Source: Candidatus Alloscybalousia intestinigallinarum
GTDB lineage: Bacteria > Bacillota_I > Bacilli_A > RF39 > UBA660
DNA: 39,226 bases
NCBI GenBank assembly: GCA_018716115.1
Contig: DVKF01000044.1
Location: forward strand, 1 to 39,226
Reading direction: 5' to 3'
Below the pieces are notes generated by a model that saw only the letters and a program-made list of their open reading frames with translations, did not search any database and had not been told where the DNA came from. A program made the position numbers and the translations under genes. Below are positions 24,838-31,943 of the stretch, one piece after another (positions within the stretch are counted from its first letter, which is position 1; each line of letters opens with the position of its first letter).

Positions 24838-26404
24838 TTTTATATTTTCTTTTCGTTTAAGAAATACTTATCAAGTAAATAGTATTCTTTATTCCTTACG
24901 TCAATTACCATTCGTAAAGAAGATTTTACCACAGAGCCTTTATAGTAATCGAGGATTAAAAATTCTAGGTAATATCATTAGTATCCTATTAGAAATTGCT
25001 TCCATTTTTGTCGGTAAATTTCTCTACATTACTTTGATGATTGCCACGATTGCGAGTATCTCTAAAACGAATTCTGCCAATTGGTTTATTCATATTTTTG
25101 TGTTTTTAACTTTTGTAGGTGCATTATTAAATACGCAAATGTTCAATCCTACCAAAGATAAATACTATGCTTTAGTACTGATGAAAATGGATGCGAAAAG
25201 ATATACCTTAACCAATTATCTTTACTTTTTACTTAAGATGATTATTGGCTTTTTACCATTTACTATTTATTTTGGACTAAAGTTAAAAGTGCCTCTTATC
25301 ACCTGTCTTACTATGCCTTTTCTTGTTGCCTCGTGTAAACTAATCTACAGTGCGATTTGTCTGTATAAGTTTACTAAGGAAGAAAAAATTATCAACGAAA
25401 ATTTACCAACCCCTCTAGTTTGGAGTTTAGTCGCTATTTTCCTTCTTTTAGGGTATGGTTTACCATTCTTAGGTATCGTGATGAACGAATTAATCTACAG
25501 TGGAATCTTCTTATTTACACTTACTTTAGCGGGAGTAGCCATTTACCAAATTGTGAGATTTAATCAATATGGTCGTATATATAAATCACTTCTTAAAAAA
25601 GATGTTGTGATTTTTAATACCAAAGAAGCTACTCAAAAAACAACGCAAAAAACAGTTCTCAATCAAATTGATAGCGAAGTAATGGTAACAAGTAATAAAA
25701 CCGGGTATGCCTATTTAAATGAAATTTTTACTAAGCGTCACCGTAAGATCTTAACGGAATCCGCAAAGAAAATCGCAATTATCGCTTTATTTATTATCGT
25801 AGCAATCATTTTAGTCACTTTATTTTCTGAAAAGTTTCGCCCAGTCATCAATCAGGTAATGCTTACTTATTTACCATATTTTCTATTTATTATGTACTTC
25901 ATTAATCGAGGAACTGTAGTTACTCAAGCAATGTTTATGAATTGTGACCACAGTATGTTAAGTTATCGCTTTTATCGTCAACCAAAAGCAATTCTAAGCT
26001 TATTTAAAGAACGATTAAAAACACTAATTAAAATTAATTTAATTCCTACAACAGTAATTGCGATTGGCTTACCTTTAATTCTCTTAGTAAGTGGTGGTAC
26101 AAATGACCCACTAAATTATTTGTTTTTGGCAATTACTATCTTCGCAATGTCTATTTTCTTCTCCGTCCATTATTTAGTCATGTATTACTTATTACAGCCT
26201 TATAATGTAAATTTAGAAATGAAGAGTATGAGTTATAGTATAATTAGTTTCTTAACTTATATTGTATGTTACATGGGAATGGATATCCACCTACCCACAG
26301 TATTGTTTGGGACAGTAATGACATTATTTTCCATCATCTATGTAGTTATTGCTTTAATTTTAGTCTATTTCTATGCCCCAAAAACATTTAAAATACGTCC
26401 GTAA
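24830..26404 (+). CDS. ABC transporter permease, multi-spanning
   Basis: 524 residues from ATG 24830; AAAGGG lies about 11 bases upstream and coupling with the preceding stop is likely. About ten to twelve hydrophobic helices in two groups (residues about 45-240 and 310-520), separated by a polar stretch (about 245-305). It has no FtsX-type large outer domain. It pairs with the ATPase just upstream. Family not recognised beyond exporter-like; solute could be a peptide, lipid or drug. Confidence 0.85.
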   Translation: MNDFIFSFRLRNTYQVNSILYSLRQLPFVKKILPQSLYSNRGLKILGNIISILLEIASIFVGKFLYITLMIATIASISKTNSANWFIHIFVFLTFVGALLNTQMFNPTKDKYYALVLMKMDAKRYTLTNYLYFLLKMIIGFLPFTIYFGLKLKVPLITCLTMPFLVASCKLIYSAICLYKFTKEEKIINENLPTPLVWSLVAIFLLLGYGLPFLGIVMNELIYSGIFLFTLTLAGVAIYQIVRFNQYGRIYKSLLKKDVVIFNTKEATQKTTQKTVLNQIDSEVMVTSNKTGYAYLNEIFTKRHRKILTESAKKIAIIALFIIVAIILVTLFSEKFRPVINQVMLTYLPYFLFIMYFINRGTVVTQAMFMNCDHSMLSYRFYRQPKAILSLFKERLKTLIKINLIPTTVIAIGLPLILLVSGGTNDPLNYLFLAITIFAMSIFFSVHYLVMYYLLQPYNVNLEMKSMSYSIISFLTYIVCYMGMDIHLPTVLFGTVMTLFSIIYVVIALILVYFYAPKTFKIRP

Positions 26405-26429
26405 AAGAGTGAATATCGCTCTTTTTTTT
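26403..26429 (+). terminator. Terminator of the ABC pair
   Basis: AAAAGAGTG (26403-26411) pairs with CGCTCTTTT (26417-26425), one G-U, followed by TTTT. Confidence 0.85.
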
Positions 26430-26430
26430 G

Positions 26431-26461
26431 TTGACCTAAAGCCTAGTTTAGGTGATATGAT
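26431..26461 (+). promoter_or_regulatory. MerR-type promoter with operator in a 19-bp spacer
   Basis: TTGACC (26431-26436), 19-bp spacer, TATGAT (26456-26461), with TGA before the -10. The spacer holds the inverted repeat ACCTAAA-6-TTTAGGT (26434-26453). An over-long spacer with a central dyad is the hallmark of promoters activated by MerR-family proteins, which underwind the DNA. The AdhR/NmlR group, which responds to reactive aldehydes or electrophiles, controls carboxymuconolactone-decarboxylase-like genes in Bacillus. No MerR gene is visible in the window. Confidence 0.72.
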
Positions 26462-26485
26462 AAATAATAAGAAGGAGGAATAAAA

Positions 26486-26811
26486 ATGGAAAAACAAACT
26501 GCTGGAAGAACACAATTAGGAGATTTTGCTCCTAAATTGCAGAACTTAATGATGATGTATTATTTGGAGAAGTATGGAGTAGGGAGGAACAATTATCGTT
26601 ACGGGATAGATCGCTAATTACTGTTGTTGCCCTAATGAGTAAAGGAATTTTAGATTCCAGTTTAAAAGCTCATCTAATGAATGCCAAGAAGAATGGAATT
26701 ACGAAAGAAGAAATGGCAGAAATCATTACCCATGCGGCCTTCTATGCTGGTTGGCCAAATGCTTGGGCTGTATTTAGAATGGCTAAAGAAGTCTATGAAG
26801 AAGAAAAATAA
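26486..26811 (+). pseudogene. Carboxymuconolactone decarboxylase family protein, frameshifted near 26538
   Basis: GAAGGAGG then ATG gives MEKQTAGRTQLGDFAPK, after which the frame is lost. Adding one base at AAATT/GC (26538/26539) restores FAELNDDVLFGEVWSREEQ, then RDRSLITVVALMSKG and HAAFYAGWPNAW, to TAA at 26809-26811. The intact product would be about 108 residues of the CMD/AhpD-like fold without the CxxC of AhpD. The slip is next to a T-run, so sequencing error is plausible. It is first in an operon with flavodoxin and cupin genes under a MerR-type promoter; this suggests electrophile or quinone handling. Confidence 0.85.
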
Positions 26812-26833
26812 TGATAAATAGAAACGAGCATTT

Positions 26834-27322
26834 ATGACAGATACACTAGTTATTTATTATAGTTTTACGGGAAATAGTAAAAAAGTTTCCAATTATGTAA
26901 AGGAAAAATGTCATGCAGATATCTTAGAATTAGAACCAATCGTTCCCTTTTCTAGTGATTATGATGAAGTAGTAGCCGAGTGGCAAAATAATGATATTAA
27001 ACGTGATATTGAGATTAAGAAAGTGGATAGGGATTTATCTCAATATAAAAAGATAGTACTAATTACTTGTACTTGGTGGTATAGAATTAGTCCAATAATG
27101 AAAAAATTCTTAAAGGAATATGATTTAACGGGTAAAGAAATTATCGTAGCAAGTGCTAATGCAGGATGGCTTGGACACTCGTTTAAAGACTATGAAACAT
27201 TACTACCTAATTCAACGATTAAAGGCGAATTAAACTTAGTATTTTCAAGTGAAGAAAACAAAAGAGATGAGATGTTAACTTCAACAGAAGAAATCAATGC
27301 TTGGATAGAAAAATTAAATTAG
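26834..27322 (+). CDS. Flavodoxin
   Basis: 162 residues. The FMN-phosphate loop is YYSFTGNSKK (about 8-17); CTWWYRISPIMKKFL (about 79-93) and ASANAGWLGHS provide ring contacts. It is the long-chain-like, single-domain electron carrier often seen beside CMD and cupin genes in anaerobes. No strong ribosome site is seen, so it is probably translated after the upstream gene; the frameshift there could lower its expression. Confidence 0.88.
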   Translation: MTDTLVIYYSFTGNSKKVSNYVKEKCHADILELEPIVPFSSDYDEVVAEWQNNDIKRDIEIKKVDRDLSQYKKIVLITCTWWYRISPIMKKFLKEYDLTGKEIIVASANAGWLGHSFKDYETLLPNSTIKGELNLVFSSEENKRDEMLTSTEEINAWIEKLN

Positions 27323-27334
27323 GAGAAATTGAAA

Positions 27335-27769
27335 ATGAACGATAAAAATGAATTTAGTAAAATTAATGTATTTGGCTTAGGACAACCTAATGATGCTTTT
27401 GCTAAGTATTTTACAGGGCAAAGTTATTTGAATCCCTTAACTGATCCAAAAACATGTAGTCTTTTTTTGGCTAATGTTACCTTTGAACCTGGATGTAGAA
27501 ATAATTGGCATATTCATCACGCCAAAAGTGGAGGAGGTCAGCTTTTAATTTGTACAGCAGGATATGGATGGTACCAAGAAGAAGGAAAAGAGGCTGTATC
27601 CTTAGAGCCAGGCAAAGTAATTGTCATTCCCGCAAATGTCAAACATTGGCATGGAGCAAAGAAAGATTCATGGTTTAGTCATATCGCGATTGAAGTCCCA
27701 GGAAAGGAGACCTCTAATGAGTGGTGTGAAGCAGTTAGTGATGATGAGTACGAGAAGTTAGAAGATTAG
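27335..27769 (+). CDS. Cupin-domain protein
   Basis: 144 residues from ATG 27335, with AGGAG (27321-27325) nine bases upstream; the TTG at 27329 is a poorer choice. Cupin motif 1 is NWHIHHAKSGGGQLLI and motif 2 is PGKVIVIPANVKHWHG, giving three or four histidine metal ligands. Proteins of this kind in CMD-flavodoxin operons are annotated only as cupins; a small-molecule dioxygenase or isomerase role cannot be specified. Last gene of the operon. Confidence 0.88.
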   Translation: MNDKNEFSKINVFGLGQPNDAFAKYFTGQSYLNPLTDPKTCSLFLANVTFEPGCRNNWHIHHAKSGGGQLLICTAGYGWYQEEGKEAVSLEPGKVIVIPANVKHWHGAKKDSWFSHIAIEVPGKETSNEWCEAVSDDEYEKLED

Positions 27770-27863
27770 TAACTAAAATATCGTGGATTTGAAAAGGCAA
27801 ACATCTAGTTTTATCCTTGTATAAGACTTTATGAATAAATAGTAACAGTAATTTTTTTCTCTA

Positions 27864-27891
27864 TTGATTTAATCTTATTATTTGATATAAT
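27864..27891 (+). promoter_or_regulatory. Promoter of the transglutaminase-like gene
   Basis: TTGATT (27864-27869), 16-bp spacer ending TGA, TATAAT (27886-27891). Confidence 0.75.
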
Positions 27892-27919
27892 AGGTAAATG
27901 CGAATGGGAGGAATCAACT

Positions 27920-29005
27920 TTGGATAAAGCAAAATCAGATAAAATTACATTACGAAAAGAAGAAATAGCCAAACAATTACAGGATTTAACGGATATTCAA
28001 AAAAAGTATTATGTTTACGAGAAGATAAGCGAGTTAGGTTTAAATGCCAATTATAACCAACTTCAAGAATCAATAGGTAATAATTGGACACGAGCTGATG
28101 AAACTCTAGCCTTGATATCAACATTATCAGATTTAGAATCCAAAGAAAAAGTTAATCTACTTCAAGGTGGTACTCTTTTAGCAATAAAAGAAGAACAAGT
28201 AAAAAAGCAAACTTTGTATCAAGAAGAGATTGCTCTTTTTCAAAATGTATTAGAAAATTATAAGAAATTAGCTGAAGAATTACATCTTGAAAGTACACTT
28301 GAAAAGTGCAATTTATTTAGTTATCTCTTATGGAATGGCTATTTTTCCTATAATAAAGAACATTTTTATGATCTAAATGACCGTCATCCTATAATAGGAA
28401 TGTATTTTTTAGATATTATTTTTGGCCGTGGAGTTTGTCTAAATTATGCGGATGCTTTAAATAGATATTTACAAGTCTGTGGAATAGAAAGTGACCCTTT
28501 GATTTGTAAAGTGAATTCTTTTAAAAGACAAGATTTAGAATACTCTCCAACGATTACACGTAATAGTAAGAAAGCTAAAATTAGTTTTTCAAACACTATA
28601 CTTTCTCGTTTAACATTTCTTGTTGAGAAATTTGGAAATCATGCAATTACTTTAGTAAAAGATCATGATCATTATTTTGCCTATGATCCAACTAATCTAA
28701 TTGTATTAAATATAGATGATGATAAAACTTCATCACTAGTTACCGGACCTTTTCAATTTGACTTAAAATTTTTTACTAGTTTTCTGATTACTAATGATAG
28801 TGGACAACTTTATAATGAAATGTTATCTCATCCTGTTATTCAGGGCGTCTCTAAGGATATAGTGATTTCTAGTTTTGAAAATACTCTTTCTATTGTTAGT
28901 GAGAATAGACAACTTTTAGATTCTGCTTATGATAATATCCAACCAACTTTAGAGAAAATTACACAAACATGTATAGAAAAAAAGAAAAGAAAAAAATTGT
29001 GGTAG
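27920..29005 (+). CDS. Transglutaminase-like protein, cytoplasmic
   Basis: 361 residues from a TTG start; GGGAGG (27906-27911) is eight bases upstream and no better start exists. Residues 1-130 are helical. The central part has GRGVCLNYADALNRYL (nucleophile Cys), then FGNHAITLVKDHDHYFAYDPTN, containing the His and Asp of the Cys-His-Asp triad of the transglutaminase-like superfamily. There is no signal peptide or membrane helix. Such domains act as peptidases, amidases or protein cross-linkers; the substrate is unknown. A single-gene transcript. Confidence 0.8.
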   Translation: MDKAKSDKITLRKEEIAKQLQDLTDIQKKYYVYEKISELGLNANYNQLQESIGNNWTRADETLALISTLSDLESKEKVNLLQGGTLLAIKEEQVKKQTLYQEEIALFQNVLENYKKLAEELHLESTLEKCNLFSYLLWNGYFSYNKEHFYDLNDRHPIIGMYFLDIIFGRGVCLNYADALNRYLQVCGIESDPLICKVNSFKRQDLEYSPTITRNSKKAKISFSNTILSRLTFLVEKFGNHAITLVKDHDHYFAYDPTNLIVLNIDDDKTSSLVTGPFQFDLKFFTSFLITNDSGQLYNEMLSHPVIQGVSKDIVISSFENTLSIVSENRQLLDSAYDNIQPTLEKITQTCIEKKKRKKLW

Positions 29006-29020
29006 AAAGAAGCTAATATA

Positions 29021-29070
29021 AAACAACAAATAGCTTAAATGAATGATCGTTAGCTAGTGTTGTTTTTTTT
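29021..29070 (+). terminator. Terminator after the transglutaminase-like gene
   Basis: Outer stem AAACAACA/TGTTGTTT and inner TAGCT/AGCTA (29031-29035, 29052-29056), followed by a run of T. Confidence 0.8.
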
Positions 29071-29118
29071 GTGTTTCAAAATAAAAAATAGAAAATTTTG
29101 TAATTTGTAAGAAATGAC

Positions 29119-29255
29119 TTGACGATAGAACAAATGTATTATATAGTTGGCTTGTTAGAAAAAATTATATTTTAAAGGTAAGTGGCATGAAGCTTAAACT
29201 GGGGGATTAAATATTCCAGGCTTGGTATTCATGATTAATAGATAGGGGGGAATAT
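29119..29255 (+). promoter_or_regulatory. Promoter and structured leader of the ORF6N gene
   Basis: TTGACG (29119-29124), 17-bp spacer, TATAGT (29142-29147), then a leader of about 100 bases. Within the leader, CATGAA pairs with TTCATG and CTGG with CCAG around a loop, between about 29187 and 29234, so the RNA can fold. It fits no riboswitch class I know. AGGGGGGA then precedes the ATG. Confidence 0.5.
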
Positions 29256-30152
29256 ATGAACGATATTATAACAACCGAAGAAGTAATAATCGAAAATCTA
29301 ATTTATGAAATAAGAGGGAAACAGGTAATGCTAGATTCAGATTTAGCAAAGCTTTATGGTTGTGCGAATGGAACAAAAACAATAAATTTGGCAGTTAAAA
29401 GACATCTAAACAGATTCCCTGAAAGATTTATGTTTAGATTAACTCAAGAAGAATATGACCATTTGCGGTTTCAATTTGAAACCACAAAAAGAGATAATAT
29501 GTCAAGAAGTTTACCTTATGCTTTTACTGAGCAAGGAGTAGCTATGCTTGCAACTATACTGAGAACAAAAGTAGCCGAGCTAGTAAGTATAAGAATTATG
29601 GACGCCTTTGTAGCTATGCGCAAGTATATCTCCAATAATTTAATAGAACAAAAATACATTAATAACATGGTACTAGAACATGATTCAAAAATCAAGTTGC
29701 TACAAGAATCATTAGATAAATTAGAAGGAAAAAGAAAAGTTAACGAAATCTATTTTAATGGCCAAATTTATGATGCTTATTCAAAAATATTGGAAATATT
29801 TAAACGAGCAGAGAAAACATTGGTAATTATTGATGCCTATGCAGATACTACCATTTTGGACATGATCAAAAGATTAAAAGTAGAAGTAATGATAATAACC
29901 AAACCCAATAATTTACTAACCCAACAAGATATAACAAAATATAATGAACAATACCACAACCTGAATGTTTATTATGATGATACTTTTCATGATAGATATT
30001 TTATATTAGATAAAAAAGAAGTTTATCATTGTGGAGCTAGTATCAATAGAATTGGTTATAAAACTTTTTCTATTACCTTAATAGGGGATAATGAAGTGGG
30101 GAAATCATTAATAGAAAAACTAGAAAAATTATATAAAGAAAATGAAGAATGA
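29256..30152 (+). CDS. ORF6N-domain protein with PLD-like C-terminus
   Basis: 298 residues. The N-terminal ORF6N domain (about 8-95) has VMLDSDLAKLYGCANGTKTINLAVKRH (first part) and FRLTQEEYDHLR; the segment SLPYAFTEQGVAMLATILRT is typical. A coiled linker (about 130-160) follows. Residues about 165-295 resemble a phospholipase D-like fold with HDRYFILDKKEVYHCGASIN, an HxxYxxxxxxxxxxxGS-like variant of the HKD motif. ORF6N proteins are phage anti-repressor or DNA-binding proteins, also found alone in gut genomes. It is isolated here, with its own promoter, and no phage genes surround it. Confidence 0.82.
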   Translation: MNDIITTEEVIIENLIYEIRGKQVMLDSDLAKLYGCANGTKTINLAVKRHLNRFPERFMFRLTQEEYDHLRFQFETTKRDNMSRSLPYAFTEQGVAMLATILRTKVAELVSIRIMDAFVAMRKYISNNLIEQKYINNMVLEHDSKIKLLQESLDKLEGKRKVNEIYFNGQIYDAYSKILEIFKRAEKTLVIIDAYADTTILDMIKRLKVEVMIITKPNNLLTQQDITKYNEQYHNLNVYYDDTFHDRYFILDKKEVYHCGASINRIGYKTFSITLIGDNEVGKSLIEKLEKLYKENEE

Positions 30153-30193
30153 AACAATAAATAAAGAAAAGAAAGCTCTAAAATTAATGCCCT

Positions 30194-30223
30194 TTGACCA
30201 AATGGACGATTATAAGCTATAAT
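30194..30223 (+). promoter_or_regulatory. Promoter of the small membrane protein-C39 peptidase pair
   Basis: TTGACC (30194-30199), 18-bp spacer, TATAAT (30218-30223). Confidence 0.8.
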
Positions 30224-30260
30224 AAGTGTAGAATGAATAAAAAATAAGTGAGGGATACCT

Positions 30261-30596
30261 ATGCGTAAATATTTAGGAGAATACGTTAAAGAAATCGATA
30301 AGAAACTAGAAAAGAAGAAAATTACGAACGAAGATATAGAAGAACATTTAATAAAAATAGAATTTTTTCAGCATGAACGACTTATTCATCTACTAGTGAC
30401 TTTATTTTATGGAATATTTCTATTTTTATCCTTAATTATCTCTTTTAAAGTATGGCCATTTCTTCTTATATTCTATACGATTTTAATTGTTTTAATTTTT
30501 TATGTAAGACATTACTTTTTCTTAGAAAATGCGGTTCAGTATCTTTATAAACAGTATGATATGATGAAAAAATTAAACAAAGAAAACGAGCAATAA
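30261..30596 (+). CDS. Small two-helix membrane protein, second QHERLIHLL copy
   Basis: 111 residues. FFQHERLIHLLVT (36-48), two hydrophobic helices (about 45-62 and 65-83) and HYFFLENAVQYLYKQYD mirror the protein at 607-930; the charged N-terminus also matches in pattern. GTGAGGG gives a good ribosome site, unlike the first copy. The next gene begins 34 bases on and may be in the same transcript. Function unknown; the invariant His-Glu-Arg next to the membrane could bind a ligand or metal, which is speculation. Confidence 0.82.
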   Translation: MRKYLGEYVKEIDKKLEKKKITNEDIEEHLIKIEFFQHERLIHLLVTLFYGIFLFLSLIISFKVWPFLLIFYTILIVLIFYVRHYFFLENAVQYLYKQYDMMKKLNKENEQ

Positions 30597-30630
30597 AGTT
30601 AAGGATTAGTGTAATAGAGAAGGAAGAACG

Positions 30631-31179
30631 ATGAAATACAATAAAATCATGCAAAAACCGTATTGTTGTGTCGGCGCCTGTGTAGAAATGGTATTAAATA
30701 GACATCAGATAAAAAATGATGGTCAAGAAGAAATTGCTTATCAATTAGGTCTAACCGTCCCCGAAGAAATGAGAGGGTATTTTAAAAAGGCTCGATATGG
30801 GAAAAGGCCAAATTCTGGTTATGGCACTCAAATACAAAAAGAAAAATATTCACTTAATCACTTTTTTAGAAAAAATGATATTTATTTAAAAGAAAGCTAC
30901 CATTATATAACAGACTATCATGAAGCAAAAAAATTTCTAGAAGAAAATAACGATAAAGATATATTAATTATTTTTCATTGCGGAACACTATATGACTCCT
31001 TGCAAGCGAATTGGGGTCATATGGTATTGTTTGAGAAAATTGAACAGGATAAAGTTACTATTCTTGAAGCAATCGAAAAAAGAAATATTGAGAGGGTATC
31101 TTTAAAAAAATTATTACAGGCCATAAAAATTCATGGAAAGGATAATGGTGCTGGTTTCTATTTAATAGAACCAATGTAG
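30631..31179 (+). CDS. C39-like (papain-fold) cysteine peptidase
   Basis: 182 residues. MQKPYCCVGACVEMVLN near the N-terminus has the oxyanion Gln and the nucleophile Cys (Cys12 or 13) of the C39/papain fold; NWGHMVLFEKIEQDKVTILEA (first part) has the catalytic His and an acidic partner. It is free-standing, without an ABC part or signal peptide, so it is likely a cytoplasmic protease, amidase or acyltransferase. GAAGGAAG precedes the ATG. It could process or act with the upstream two-helix protein, with which it is likely cotranscribed; that is an inference from order only. Confidence 0.75.
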   Translation: MKYNKIMQKPYCCVGACVEMVLNRHQIKNDGQEEIAYQLGLTVPEEMRGYFKKARYGKRPNSGYGTQIQKEKYSLNHFFRKNDIYLKESYHYITDYHEAKKFLEENNDKDILIIFHCGTLYDSLQANWGHMVLFEKIEQDKVTILEAIEKRNIERVSLKKLLQAIKIHGKDNGAGFYLIEPM

Positions 31180-31209
31180 AAAAATGAAATAAGAAAAAAA
31201 TGTTAAAAA

Positions 31210-31227
31210 GTCACTTACTTGTCACTT
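31210..31227 (+). promoter_or_regulatory. Direct repeat operator ahead of the FtsX-type ABC operon
   Basis: GTCACTT occurs at 31210-31216 and 31221-31227, 11 bases apart (one helical turn), just upstream of TATACT (31237-31242). Same-face tandem half-sites near -35 are typical targets of OmpR-type response regulators such as the one encoded at 34557. Confidence 0.6.
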
Positions 31228-31270
31228 TCTTTATTGTATACTAAGCAGTAAGAAAGGAAAGAAGATAATT

Positions 31271-31942
31271 ATGGAAATTTTAAGAGTAGAAAACTTAACT
31301 AAGGTATATGGAAAAGGCTCGACTAAAGTAGTGGCTTTAGACCAAGTGTCTTTTTCCGTTAACAAAGGAGAGTTTGTCGCAATTGTCGGTGCCAGTGGGA
31401 GTGGAAAGAGTACTTTACTTCATATTATTGGTGGTGTTGATCGCCCAACTAAAGGCAAAGTTTACATTGCTGGAGAAAATATTTACGATTTAAATGATGA
31501 TAATCTAGCTATTTTTAGAAGAAGACAAGTTGGACTTATTTATCAGTTTTATAATTTAATTCCCATTCTAAATGTCGAAGAGAATATTACTTTGCCGTTA
31601 GAATTAGACAATCGGAAAGTAAAGAAAGAGGAATTAGATGAACTATTGGCATTACTAGGTTTAGAATCAAGACGAAAACATTTGCCTAACCAACTATCTG
31701 GTGGTCAACAACAACGTACCTCTATCGGTAGAGCTCTAATTACTCATCCGGCTATCGTTCTAGCTGATGAACCAACCGGAAATCTTGATACCAAAGCAAG
31801 TGATGAAATCGTCGCCTTATTAAAAAAATCCAACAAAGAATATAATCAAACGATCATTATGATTACCCATAATTTAGAAATCGCCAAAGAAGCTGATCGT
31901 ATTATTCAAATAGAAGATGGAAAAATTAAAGTGGGGGATTAA
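31271..31942 (+). CDS. MacB/LolD-type ABC transporter ATPase
   Basis: 223 residues. Walker A GASGSGKST (about 40-48), signature LSGGQQQRTSIGRAL (about 138-152), Walker B VLADEPTGNLD and switch His in MITHNLE. The DEPTGNLDTK form is characteristic of the MacB/LolD/BceA group. AGAAAGGAAAG precedes the ATG. It is followed at once by its FtsX-type permease and then by a two-component system, the arrangement of antimicrobial-peptide resistance modules. Confidence 0.95.
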   Translation: MEILRVENLTKVYGKGSTKVVALDQVSFSVNKGEFVAIVGASGSGKSTLLHIIGGVDRPTKGKVYIAGENIYDLNDDNLAIFRRRQVGLIYQFYNLIPILNVEENITLPLELDNRKVKKEELDELLALLGLESRRKHLPNQLSGGQQQRTSIGRALITHPAIVLADEPTGNLDTKASDEIVALLKKSNKEYNQTIIMITHNLEIAKEADRIIQIEDGKIKVGD

Positions 31943-31943
31943 A

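Noticed and set aside
29256..30152. Prophage or phage remnant
   Set aside because: Only the ORF6N domain hints at phage ancestry; no integrase, structural or lysis genes are adjacent.
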